Origin: Phyllobacterium brassicacearum
GTDB taxonomy: Bacteria; Pseudomonadota; Alphaproteobacteria; Rhizobiales; Rhizobiaceae
Direction: 5' to 3'
NCBI RefSeq assembly: GCF_003010955.1
Contig: NZ_PGGO01000020.1
Location: 39,693-103,692, forward strand
Length of the DNA stretch: 64,000 bases
The notes below the pieces were generated by a model that searched no databases, had not been told where the DNA came from, and saw only the letters and a program-made list of their open reading frames with translations. The position numbers and the translations under genes were made by a program. Each line of letters opens with the position of its first letter. Within the stretch, counting starts at the first letter, position 1. This document shows, piece by piece, positions 56,485-64,000 of the stretch.

Positions 56485-57972
56485 GTGCTTTGGCGAAATT
56501 TTAACTTTGCCGCACTTGACGGCCCCGCGATCAACTGGTCCTTCCTCGCACGGCGGGCGCCTTTCGCGATCATCGTTTACATATCGGTTCTCTTCGCTCT
56601 GCGCCTTGGCCTCTCTCCTTTCATGGAGATTGACGAGGCCCAATTCGTCGGCGAAGTGGGATTTGCCTTGAATTACGGCAACTCTCACCCGCCCCTTTAT
56701 AATTGGCTGGTTCGTCTGGCACTGGAGGTCACCCGGTGGCACTGGGTCCCTTCAGTGGCCTTGGTAAGACTTTCCTTACTTGGTCTGTATCATTGGCTGT
56801 GCTTCGACTCGGCGCGCCGGCTTGGCGGTGATCGAGCCGGGATTTTGGCACTGACCGCTTCCGCTCTGCTACCGCAGATTGTCTGGATGTCGATCCAAAC
56901 CACCGCTCACACCGTCCTGGTGATCGTTGCATCCGTTGGCCTTGTACATGCCTTTGCCCTGATGCGCTCCGGCAAGGGTGTCAGTGCGTATATATGGTTT
57001 GGTATCTGGGCAGCAGTCGGCGCTTTGGCCAAGTACAACTTCTTTATTTTCCTGATCAGTTTCATGATCGCGGCATGGACGATCCCGACCGTACGTCAGA
57101 AATTGTTTCGTCGGCCGTTCTGGCTCTCGATCGCAATCTTCGTGGCTGCTTTCGCACCAGTCGCAATTGCTTCCCTCAATGCCCCGCTGGCCGCCACTGC
57201 CGGTCGGATGGCCAAGCTCAGCAACACCATCGGCTATCTCGAAGCAATTGATATACCCCGCCTTGGGGTTGATGGACTGTTCAGCCTGTTGGTCTCAACG
57301 TTCCTCTGGTCAGGTCCTGCCGTCATCGTCTTCCTGATCGGTCGGCTGCGTGATCATCCCCGGCCCGCCCCCGACGGCGACCCCGATGTTCGCAGGCTTC
57401 TGTTGCGCACGGTTTTCGTCGGTCTGGGGGCATTCGCTCTACTTGTGTTTGCCGGCGACTATCATTCCGTCGCCGAGCGGTACTTGGCACCGGTCCTTGC
57501 ACCGACAGCCATTCTGATTGCGCTTTACCTGCCGCAGGCACTCGGTGCGCGTAATGTATTGGCATTCTCAGGCGGACTCTATGTACTGGCCCCCATGGCG
57601 ATGGCGGCGGTTGCACTGTTCGGTGCTGAACGTGTCACATACCCGTTTGATGCGGTTGGCAGTGCCATTCGCGCGCAAAACCCAACTCCGGCGAGAATTG
57701 TCTCCAATCGCCAGGATGATGCCGCGAATGTTGCCGTGACTCTCCACTGGCCGCCGGAACAGGGCGATGCCGAAGACATCATTCTTGTCTGGCACGGGGA
57801 TGACGCACCAAGCGATGCCGCTTTGGAACGTCTGCCGGCGGACGCGACACCGATCGGACCGCTGACACGCGTCTCCGCCCCAACAAGGAACTTCAACCGC
57901 AAGCTCCAGACCTTCACCTTCCAGCGCTTTTCATCTCGACTACCGCTACCGGATCAGAATATCGGCGGATAA
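56485..57972 (+). CDS. GT39-type membrane glycosyltransferase
   Basis: The 495-residue protein has about ten to twelve membrane helices and the ArnT/PMT-like start: FMEIDEAQFVGEVGFALNYG followed by HPPLYNWLVRL, the acidic loop and HPPL motif of lipid-linked sugar transferases. The C-terminal ~100 residues are soluble. It should add a sugar from a polyprenyl-phosphate donor to lipid A or another envelope acceptor. It starts with GTG at 56485. The 3' end overlaps the convergent GT2 gene by 59 bases. Confidence 0.8.
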   Translation: MLWRNFNFAALDGPAINWSFLARRAPFAIIVYISVLFALRLGLSPFMEIDEAQFVGEVGFALNYGNSHPPLYNWLVRLALEVTRWHWVPSVALVRLSLLGLYHWLCFDSARRLGGDRAGILALTASALLPQIVWMSIQTTAHTVLVIVASVGLVHAFALMRSGKGVSAYIWFGIWAAVGALAKYNFFIFLISFMIAAWTIPTVRQKLFRRPFWLSIAIFVAAFAPVAIASLNAPLAATAGRMAKLSNTIGYLEAIDIPRLGVDGLFSLLVSTFLWSGPAVIVFLIGRLRDHPRPAPDGDPDVRRLLLRTVFVGLGAFALLVFAGDYHSVAERYLAPVLAPTAILIALYLPQALGARNVLAFSGGLYVLAPMAMAAVALFGAERVTYPFDAVGSAIRAQNPTPARIVSNRQDDAANVAVTLHWPPEQGDAEDIILVWHGDDAPSDAALERLPADATPIGPLTRVSAPTRNFNRKLQTFTFQRFSSRLPLPDQNIGG

Positions 57973-58633
57973 GCCAGAAGACACCGACCGTGTCCAGAAA
58001 TGCCACAGCGGCGCGATCAAAGAAGCCGTATTTCGAGACCCCTGCGAGGCGCGGACGGTCTTCCACATCCACTTCCACGACGACCAATCCGGCGCGGCGC
58101 GACAACGCTGGGAGAAATCGGTGCATGTTGTCAAAATAAGGCAATGTCCGAGCGAAAGCAGCGGGCAGAACCTTGAAACCGCAGGCAGCATCCCTGCAGT
58201 CGTCTTTCAGCAGGCGCTTGCGGACAAAGTTCGCCAGCTTTGACGTGAGCAGTTTGATTACACCGTCATTGCGCCGTTTTCGGATCCCCGCAAAAAGAAC
58301 GGGCTCTGACGTTTTAATTCGTGGCCACAGCCGAATGATATCAGCCGGATCGTTCTGACCGTCACCATCGAGCGTTACGATCCATTTCCCATTGGCCGCG
58401 TGAAATCCGCTAACGAGCGCCCGCGACTTGCCCGTGCGCTTTTCATGGCGAAGAACGCGGACATTGTTGCCAGCATCTATCGCCTCGTTGGACGAACCGT
58501 CCTCAGATCCGTCGTCAACAACAAGAATTTCATACACCGGTCCCGAGACCAGGACTGAATTGATTTCCCTTATGAGTGCACCGATATTTCCGGATTCATT
58601 ATGGACAGGAATTATGATTGTCAGATCGGTCAT
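57914..58633 (-). CDS. GT2 polyprenyl-phosphate glycosyltransferase (dolichol-P-mannose synthase-like)
   Basis: The 239-residue enzyme has the GT-A start LTIIIPVHNESGNIGALI, VVDDGSEDGS and the metal-binding TLDGDGQNDP. FFDRAAVAFLDTVGVFWLIRR near the end may touch the membrane. It probably makes the polyprenyl-phosphate sugar used by the adjacent GT39 enzyme. The start at 58633 fits the family; the frame is open to 58786 and no start has a strong ribosome site. Confidence 0.82.
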   Translation of the reverse strand: MTDLTIIIPVHNESGNIGALIREINSVLVSGPVYEILVVDDGSEDGSSNEAIDAGNNVRVLRHEKRTGKSRALVSGFHAANGKWIVTLDGDGQNDPADIIRLWPRIKTSEPVLFAGIRKRRNDGVIKLLTSKLANFVRKRLLKDDCRDAACGFKVLPAAFARTLPYFDNMHRFLPALSRRAGLVVVEVDVEDRPRLAGVSKYGFFDRAAVAFLDTVGVFWLIRRYSDPVAVVEMKSAGR

Positions 58634-58878
58634 ATTTTGAAACCATTGTGAACCGGAGAATCGCACGCGGATTGCGCTTGGGCCGGCTGTATTGACATAT
58701 AGGTCCTGAAAATAGGTGGACATTAATTTTACGCAAGAAACCATGCGCGCCGCAATTCCGCCATGCCGATCAATACAAAAATGCATGGCTTTCGACGGGC
58801 CCGGTTTATGGTTAATACTTCATCAATTGAAGTCTTCCTAAAGTCGGGATCACACCATAATGATGTTCCGGACAGGCA

Positions 58879-60252
58879 ATGAAATTTGAGGCACTCAAGG
58901 CAATCCAGCATTCAGGCAAACATGCATTTTCATGTGTTGTGCTTCTGACGCTGACATTTGTCTGGGATTTTCCAGCCTTTGCACAGGAACCATCCCCGCC
59001 CGCTGCCTCGCAACCTGCGCCAGAATCCCTCGATGCTCAGCGGACCCGAACCCTCAAGGAACTTGAGGATCTGACAAGTCAGATATCCTTGTCCTCAGAA
59101 CGCGTCGCTAAGCTCGACAGCGATATCTCCGCTTTGAAGAAGGATCAGACGACAATTACTGCCGCGCTTATCCAGTCCGCCAAGACCGAAAAGAAGCTCA
59201 GCGAGGATATTGCCGGTTTCAGTGAAAGGCTGACCGGCTTGCGTGAACAGGAAGACGGGATCAAAAATTCCTTGAAAGAGCGGCGCGGTGCCTTGGCCGA
59301 AGTCCTGGCGGCGCTCCAACGTATGGGCTTGAACCCGCCGCCGGCCATCCTCGTCCGCCCCGATGACGCCCTTGCTTCCGTGCGAAGCGCGGTCTTGCTC
59401 GGCGCTGTTGTGCCCGAGATGCGCCAACAGACTGAGGTTTTGATAGCCGATCTTGAGGATTTGAGCCGGGTGAGAACCTCGATCTCCGAAGAGCAAAGCC
59501 GTTTGACGGCGACACTCTCCAGTCAGGCAGAAGAAAAGAAACGCCTCGATCTCCTGTTGACTGAGAAGCAGAAATTGCAGACGACATCCGAAGCGACGCG
59601 ACAGGCCGAGCAGCAGCGGGCCGAGGACCTGGCGAGACGAGCCACCTCACTTCGCGATCTGATTGCCTCCATGGAAAAAGACATGCAGGAACTCAGGAAG
59701 GCGGCCGAAGCCGCGAGCGCACAGGAACAGCAGAAGCTTGCAGCAAGCCAGCAGCGCGCCGAGGATTTTGCCGCCAACCAGAACCGGCTCTCGGCACAGG
59801 TCAATTTCGCGTCGCTGAAAGGCCACCTCTCGATGCCTGCTGCCGGCAAGCTGGTGAAGCACTTTGGCGACAATGATGGCTTGGGCGGTGCCTTGCAGGG
59901 TGATACACTTGAAACACCTGCAGGTGCGACAATAACGTCCCCAACGGACGCAGTTGTCCTTTATGCTGGCGCATTCCGGTCCTATGGACAACTCTTGATC
60001 CTGGATGCCGGGAACGGATATCATGTCGTTCTGGCGGGAATGAAGAAAATCAACGTCTCCCAGCATCAGTTTGTGTTGGCGGGAGAGCCGGTCGGTGTGA
60101 TGAACGAGCAACTTGTTGCCAGTACCGCACCTGTTCCGATGGGAAATGGAGCTCCAGTGCTTTACATTGAGTTCCGAAAGGATACAAAACCTATTAATCC
60201 CGCCCCTTGGTGGGCGGATCGGCTTGCTGGAAGGACCGCAAATGATACGTAG
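58879..60252 (+). CDS. EnvC-like murein hydrolase activator with degenerate LytM domain
   Basis: The 457-residue exported protein (signal peptide to about AFA-QE) has a long coiled coil (about 50-310) and a C-terminal M23/LytM-like domain. The expected HxxxD zinc motif is missing: the site reads GGALQGDTLETP. The protein should therefore activate amidases rather than cut peptidoglycan. It overlaps ctpA by 11 bases, a conserved envC-ctpA pair in Rhizobiales, and acts in cell separation. Confidence 0.88.
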   Translation: MKFEALKAIQHSGKHAFSCVVLLTLTFVWDFPAFAQEPSPPAASQPAPESLDAQRTRTLKELEDLTSQISLSSERVAKLDSDISALKKDQTTITAALIQSAKTEKKLSEDIAGFSERLTGLREQEDGIKNSLKERRGALAEVLAALQRMGLNPPPAILVRPDDALASVRSAVLLGAVVPEMRQQTEVLIADLEDLSRVRTSISEEQSRLTATLSSQAEEKKRLDLLLTEKQKLQTTSEATRQAEQQRAEDLARRATSLRDLIASMEKDMQELRKAAEAASAQEQQKLAASQQRAEDFAANQNRLSAQVNFASLKGHLSMPAAGKLVKHFGDNDGLGGALQGDTLETPAGATITSPTDAVVLYAGAFRSYGQLLILDAGNGYHVVLAGMKKINVSQHQFVLAGEPVGVMNEQLVASTAPVPMGNGAPVLYIEFRKDTKPINPAPWWADRLAGRTANDT

Positions 60253-61567
60253 GCTAACGCTTCTCATGGCTGGAGCGCTGATGGGTGCGACGGCAATGGT
60301 CGTTGTGCAGGGGGCTTTGCCCACAACCGCTGCCGAAGCAGCCGGCACCGACACCTATAAACAGTTATCAATTTTTGGTGATATTTTCGAGCGAGTCCGC
60401 GGCCAGTACGTCACTCCTCCGGATGACAAGAAGCTGGTTGAAAGCGCCATCAATGGCATGCTCACCTCGCTCGACCCCCATTCGTCCTACATGAATGCGG
60501 AACAGGCGCAGGACATGCGGGTTCAGACCAAGGGCGAGTTTGGCGGTCTTGGAATCGAAGTGACCATGGAAAACGAGCTGGTCAAAGTCATCGCTCCGAT
60601 CGAAGACACTCCGGCCTCCAAGGCTGGCGTTCTGGCGGGCGATTACATCTCGCAGATCGATGGTAGCGAGGTTCGCGGAATGACCTTGACCGACGCGGTC
60701 GACAAGATGCGCGGTGAGGTAAACACACCAATCGAACTGACCCTCATTCGCCAAGGTGCTGACAAGCCGATCAAGCTGACCATCGTGCGCGATGTGGTCA
60801 AGGTCAGGGCCGTGAAGTACCGCGTCGAGAATGACGTTGGCTATGTCCGGGTAATCTCCTTCACCGAACAGACATTCGATGATCTGCAGAAGGCGATCAA
60901 GGATATCGAGAGCAAGGTTCCGGGTGACAAGCTGAAAGGCTTCGTCCTTGATCTGCGGCTGAATCCAGGCGGACTGCTTGATCAGGCCGTTGCCGTTTCG
61001 GACGCCTTCCTCGACAAGGGCGAAGTTGTATCGACACGCGGCCGCGATCCGCAAGACATCACCCGCTTCGATGCACGGGCAGGTGACCTGACCAACGGCA
61101 AGCCGCTGATCGTCATGATCAATGGCGGTTCTGCCAGTGCTTCCGAAATCGTGGCTGGCGCACTCCAGGATCATCGCCGTGCAACCGTGCTCGGCACTCG
61201 TTCCTTTGGCAAGGGCTCCGTACAGACGATCATCCCGCTTGGTGAAAATGGTGCTCTCCGCCTGACAACGGCGCTCTATTATACGCCGGCTGGCAAATCC
61301 ATTCAGGGCAAGGGCATCGTGCCCGACATCGCTGTCGAGCAGCCGCTGCCGGATGAACTCAAAGGCCAGGACATCACTCGCGGCGAATCTGACCTGAAGG
61401 GTCACATCAAGGGGGCTCAGGAAGATGCGGAAGGCTCAGGTTCCATCGCCTATGTCCCGCCGGATCCGAAGGATGACCTGCAGCTCATCCAGGCGCTGAA
61501 GCTGTTGCGCGGCGAACAAGCCAACGCGGCTTTCCCGCCAGACCCCAAGAAGGGCGTACCTAACTGA
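60242..61567 (+). CDS. ctpA: Carboxy-terminal processing protease CtpA (S41)
   Basis: The 441-residue protein has an N-terminal export segment (to about residue 33), a PDZ domain (about 95-180) and the S41 catalytic region with the serine in GGSASASEIVAG and Lys324 in SFGKGSV. It trims periplasmic proteins, likely including cell-wall enzymes or their activators. ATG 60242 lies inside the end of the EnvC-like gene, so translation is coupled. Confidence 0.94.
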   Translation: MIRRLTLLMAGALMGATAMVVVQGALPTTAAEAAGTDTYKQLSIFGDIFERVRGQYVTPPDDKKLVESAINGMLTSLDPHSSYMNAEQAQDMRVQTKGEFGGLGIEVTMENELVKVIAPIEDTPASKAGVLAGDYISQIDGSEVRGMTLTDAVDKMRGEVNTPIELTLIRQGADKPIKLTIVRDVVKVRAVKYRVENDVGYVRVISFTEQTFDDLQKAIKDIESKVPGDKLKGFVLDLRLNPGGLLDQAVAVSDAFLDKGEVVSTRGRDPQDITRFDARAGDLTNGKPLIVMINGGSASASEIVAGALQDHRRATVLGTRSFGKGSVQTIIPLGENGALRLTTALYYTPAGKSIQGKGIVPDIAVEQPLPDELKGQDITRGESDLKGHIKGAQEDAEGSGSIAYVPPDPKDDLQLIQALKLLRGEQANAAFPPDPKKGVPN

Positions 61568-61574
61568 CATGGCA

Positions 61575-61612
61575 AAGGGGATCGGGCTTCTTAACGTTAG
61601 TCTGATCCCCTT
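61575..61612 (+). terminator. Hairpin behind ctpA
   Basis: AAGGGGATC (61575-61583) pairs with GATCCCCTT (61604-61612) around a 20-base loop. Only a weak T stretch follows, so termination may be partial. Confidence 0.45.
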
Positions 61613-61669
61613 GGCCCATTTAATCGGCCCACCTACCCCTCATCTCTCCACACTCTCCGGCCAAAACGC

Positions 61670-62800
61670 GTGAACTTCGATCTCAACCGGCCGCTGGGGC
61701 AAAACGGCAAACGGCCAGGCAAGTCTGACAGAAGGATGATCCGCTGGCTCCTGCCTTCGGTTGCTGTTTTCGGCATTGTCGGTCTCGCCTCGCTCGTCAC
61801 GTTCACAAGCCACCAGGGGTTTCGCCGTCCCGTGCCGGAGACACCAAAACCACAGACGGCAGAAGCTCCTCCGCAGCCGACCAAGCCAGCACCTGTCCAG
61901 TCCAGTAGCAGGAGCGACGCCGGCAAAGTCATAAGTCCCGAGGGCGGAGCCAAGGTTATCGTCGTCGGTGATCCGACAAAGCGCATGCAGGATCCCCGAA
62001 CAGCGCACATTCGAGAGCGGGACATGCTTGAAGAGAGCCCGCAAGGGCCGCTTCCGGTGATCAGCCCGGATGGTCGTCGCCCCCTCGACGTCTATGCGCG
62101 GCCGTGGTCCGGCGCACGGGGGGCCCGCGTTGCCATCGTTATCGGCGGGCTCGGCCTGTCCCAGACCGGTTCGCAACAAGCCATTCGCGCGCTCCCTGGT
62201 GAGATTACGCTCGCGTTCTCGCCAGAAGGTAACAGTCTCGGCCGCTGGATGCAGGCTGCCCGCCAGGACGGCCACGAAATCCTCATGCAGATCCCCCTTG
62301 AACCGTACGACTATCCGCGAGTCAACCCCGGCCGCAACACGCTGACTGTCGATGCAACGCCGCAAGCGATACTGGAGAACCTGCACAAAACGATGGGGCG
62401 CATAACGAACTACACAGGTGTGATGAACTATATGGGTGCCCGTTTCACCGCTGAACCGGCAGCCATGACTCCTGTCATTCAGGACGTTGCCAAGCGCGGC
62501 CTGCTCTATCTCGATGACGGCACCTCTGCGCGTAGCCAGGCAGACGCGATAGCTGCCCAGCAAGGCGCTGCTTTTGCCGCGGCGGATGTGCTGATCGACG
62601 CTTCGCAAGAGCGTGGCAGCATCTTGAAAAAACTCGATGAGCTTGAGCGGATTGCCCGCGCCAAAGGCACCGCGATCGCGACCGGATCAGCGTTCGACGT
62701 TACTGTCGAGGCAGTCACATCCTGGGCCAATGAGGCCAAGGCGCGGGGCATCGAGATTGTACCCATCTCGGCTCTTGTCCGTGATCCTGAAAGAGGCTAG
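61670..62800 (+). CDS. Divergent polysaccharide deacetylase family protein
   Basis: The 376-residue protein has an N-terminal membrane anchor ([19 protein letters not shown]), a Pro/Thr-rich linker and a YibQ-like domain: [49 protein letters not shown]. Members sit beside envC and ctpA in many genomes and are thought to act on envelope polysaccharide; activity is unproven. It starts with GTG at 61670. Confidence 0.87.
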   Translation: MNFDLNRPLGQNGKRPGKSDRRMIRWLLPSVAVFGIVGLASLVTFTSHQGFRRPVPETPKPQTAEAPPQPTKPAPVQSSSRSDAGKVISPEGGAKVIVVGDPTKRMQDPRTAHIRERDMLEESPQGPLPVISPDGRRPLDVYARPWSGARGARVAIVIGGLGLSQTGSQQAIRALPGEITLAFSPEGNSLGRWMQAARQDGHEILMQIPLEPYDYPRVNPGRNTLTVDATPQAILENLHKTMGRITNYTGVMNYMGARFTAEPAAMTPVIQDVAKRGLLYLDDGTSARSQADAIAAQQGAAFAAADVLIDASQERGSILKKLDELERIARAKGTAIATGSAFDVTVEAVTSWANEAKARGIEIVPISALVRDPERG

Positions 62801-62823
62801 CACCGGCCGAAGCGATTTGGAGC

Positions 62824-63354
62824 ATGAGCATGAGCAAGAAGAAGCCGGTTGATCCGCAATCCCTGCCCTATCGCCCTTGCGTCGGCATCATGGTCCTTAA
62901 CAAGCAAGGCCTGGTCTGGGCCGGTCACCGGATCGTCATAGCGAACGACGAAATGGACGGAGCGACACAGCTCTGGCAGATGCCGCAGGGCGGGATCGAC
63001 AAGGGCGAGGATGCAGAACCCGCTGCGCTACGCGAGCTCTACGAAGAGACCGGCATGAAAACGGTCACCCTGCTCGCTGAGGCGCCAGACTGGATCAATT
63101 ACGACCTGCCTCCTCATCTCGTTGGCGTCGCTCTCAAGGGCAAGTATCGCGGTCAGACTCAAAAGTGGTTTGCCTATCGCTTCGAAGGCAACGAAAGCGA
63201 GATCGCAATCAATCCGCCCCCCGGCGGTCATACGCCGGAATTTGACCGATGGGCGTGGAAACCGATGGCGCAATTGCCGGATTTGATCGTGCCCTTCAAG
63301 CGCACGGTTTATGAGCAGGTCGTCGCCACATTCCGCCATTTGGCAAGGTCTTGA
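62824..63354 (+). CDS. rppH: RNA pyrophosphohydrolase RppH
   Basis: The 176-residue Nudix protein starts its domain with [11 protein letters not shown] and has the Nudix box between Gly56 and Met78 (GGIDKGED..., RELYEETGM). It removes pyrophosphate from RNA 5' ends, starting decay. The order envC-ctpA-deacetylase-rppH is standard in Rhizobiales. Start at 62824 or at the next ATG, 62830. Confidence 0.95.
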   Translation: MSMSKKKPVDPQSLPYRPCVGIMVLNKQGLVWAGHRIVIANDEMDGATQLWQMPQGGIDKGEDAEPAALRELYEETGMKTVTLLAEAPDWINYDLPPHLVGVALKGKYRGQTQKWFAYRFEGNESEIAINPPPGGHTPEFDRWAWKPMAQLPDLIVPFKRTVYEQVVATFRHLARS

Positions 63355-63423
63355 GTTCGTTTTTCCCGATTGTGCGGGCGTGGCTATCGAATGTGCCCTG
63401 CAATTAGGTATAATTTACTCGCT

Positions 63424-63750
63424 CTATTCGTCCGAGTCGAGTTTTTCTGCCCGCTTCTCTTTGATCCAGCGCTCGCGATCCCTAGAACAGTACAGCTTTT
63501 CCTTTATGAAAGCAGAGTAAACAACGCCAGACCCAACGACCATTAGTATTACCACCCACTCAGGTGGCTCTAATACTATCGTGATGACGATACATAATGC
63601 AGCGTAACTCAGACACGCGGCGCCCCCCTTCTTTACGACTTCCTCCCAGAGATACTCAAGCGAAAGGTAATGATCTGTCTTCTTGATGCCGTCATCGTCC
63701 ATTGGGCTGCTCTTTGTCGTATAGGATCCCGATGCCGCTTCATGAGCCAT
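63424..63750 (-). CDS. Membrane protein of unknown function
   Basis: The 108-residue protein has two close hydrophobic segments (GGAACLSYAALCIVITIVL and VVILMVVGSGVVYSAFI) and a charged C-terminus. Its A/T-rich codons differ from the neighbouring rppH. The start may be 63750 or ATG 63702. I do not recognise a family. It lies between rppH and an insertion sequence, so it may be accessory. Confidence 0.5.
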   Translation of the reverse strand: MAHEAASGSYTTKSSPMDDDGIKKTDHYLSLEYLWEEVVKKGGAACLSYAALCIVITIVLEPPEWVVILMVVGSGVVYSAFIKEKLYCSRDRERWIKEKRAEKLDSDE

Positions 63751-63775
63751 CTATTCGAAGTCAATAACAAAAAAA

Positions 63776-63798
63776 GCGGGCTGAAAGCCCGCCTTCAT
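63776..63798 (-). terminator. Terminator between the IS630 end and the membrane protein gene
   Basis: GCGGGCT (63776-63782) and AGCCCGC (63786-63792) form a 7-bp stem with a 3-base loop. On the minus strand seven T residues follow the stem. It would stop transcripts leaving the transposase. Confidence 0.75.
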
Positions 63799-63803
63799 GA
63801 TTG

Positions 63804-64000
63804 CTAGAGCGTTTCATGTTTTCACCGAAGCGTATCCTGCGTTGGTAAAGTAGTTGGCGCATTCGTCTGGTTCGATGGTGTTGGCGAGGTAGCCGAGATG
63901 GCGCCAGGTGTCGTCGACGGTTCGCTTTTGAGCCTGGCGCATCCAGTGCTTGATCTTGGCAAAGACCTGTTCGATCGGATTGAGGTCGGGGGAATATTTC
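63804..64000 (-). mobile_element. IS630-family insertion sequence, 3' end, cut by the window
   Basis: The element end appears to lie at the CTAGAGCGTTTCATG stretch near 63804; TA is the usual IS630 target. The rest runs beyond 64000. The encoded transposase C-terminus is given separately. Confidence 0.7.
63814..64000 (-). CDS. IS630-family transposase, C-terminal part
   Basis: The 61 visible codons read YSPDLNPIEQVFAKIKHWMR, then a conserved tail (DDTWRHLGYLANTI, FTNAGYASVKT) ending at TGA 63816-63814. SPDLNPIE carries the last acidic residue of the DDE catalytic triad. The N-terminus lies outside the window, so intactness cannot be judged. Confidence 0.88.
   Translation of the reverse strand, partial: KYSPDLNPIEQVFAKIKHWMRQAQKRTVDDTWRHLGYLANTIEPDECANYFTNAGYASVKT

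Overview
The window reads as chromosomal DNA of a Rhizobiales (Hyphomicrobiales) alphaproteobacterium, in or near the Phyllobacteriaceae, Brucellaceae or Rhizobiaceae. Pointers are a PhyR-NepR-EcfG general stress cassette, a HemP-HmuSTUV/HmuR haem locus, an imuA-imuB-dnaE2 SOS cassette with an alphaproteobacterial LexA box (GAAC-N7-GAAC), the rplU-rpmA-obgE-proBA-nadD-rsfS-rlmH order running into envC-ctpA-rppH type genes, and many rhizobial DUF proteins (DUF768, DUF2092, DUF6074, DUF3309). This placement is inferred from gene content; no rRNA is present.

Layout. 1-5 kb: the start of an mmsA-like gene divergent from a LysR regulator, a DUF3011 protein and a MacAB-type exporter. 5-12 kb: a leftward housekeeping operon for ribosome maturation, NAD and proline synthesis, preceded by tRNA-Ser(CGA). 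12-13.9 kb: an HSL-type esterase and a GFA-like protein. 14-22 kb: a complete haem-uptake system, hmuVUTS-hemP leftward and hmuR-hyp-tonB rightward, around a control region with an 11-bp inverted repeat. 22.5-29 kb: a cluster of exported proteins (sulfatase, HAD phosphatase, octaheme cytochrome-HEAT-TPR protein, outer-membrane barrel, DUF2721 membrane protein) with no function I can name. 29-35.6 kb: an accessory, partly decaying stretch with a membrane protein gene broken by one stop codon, an ECF sigma factor with its own promoter signature, a DUF4142-cupredoxin operon, DUF2092 plus a tiny secreted protein, and a fused wreck of a second copy of that tiny gene with a second sulfatase. 35.6-40 kb: a small basic protein beside GTTACGTAAC palindromes, an SDR, an M29 aminopeptidase and a saccharopine-dehydrogenase-like gene divergent from an AsnC regulator. 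40-45.7 kb: the SOS mutasome. 45.7-56.4 kb: a general stress response island. 56.5-63.4 kb: two glycosyltransferases, EnvC-like, CtpA, a divergent polysaccharide deacetylase and RppH. The right edge cuts an IS630-family transposase.

In the stress island, ecfG-nepR and phyR are divergent. Two HWE/HisKA_2 histidine kinases, a Crp/Fnr regulator, an odd single-domain receiver (Asp replaced by Glu) and several small membrane or orphan proteins surround them. Five perfect GGAAC-N16-CGTT promoters can be read directly, before the DUF883 protein, one kinase, an orphan 73-residue protein, a DUF1328 protein, and an apparently non-coding stretch that may encode a small RNA. The ECF sigma factor at 31.9-32.6 kb has a distinct pair, GGAAC-N16-CATCYAAT, before itself and before the DUF4142-cupredoxin operon, which points to an autoregulated mini-regulon.
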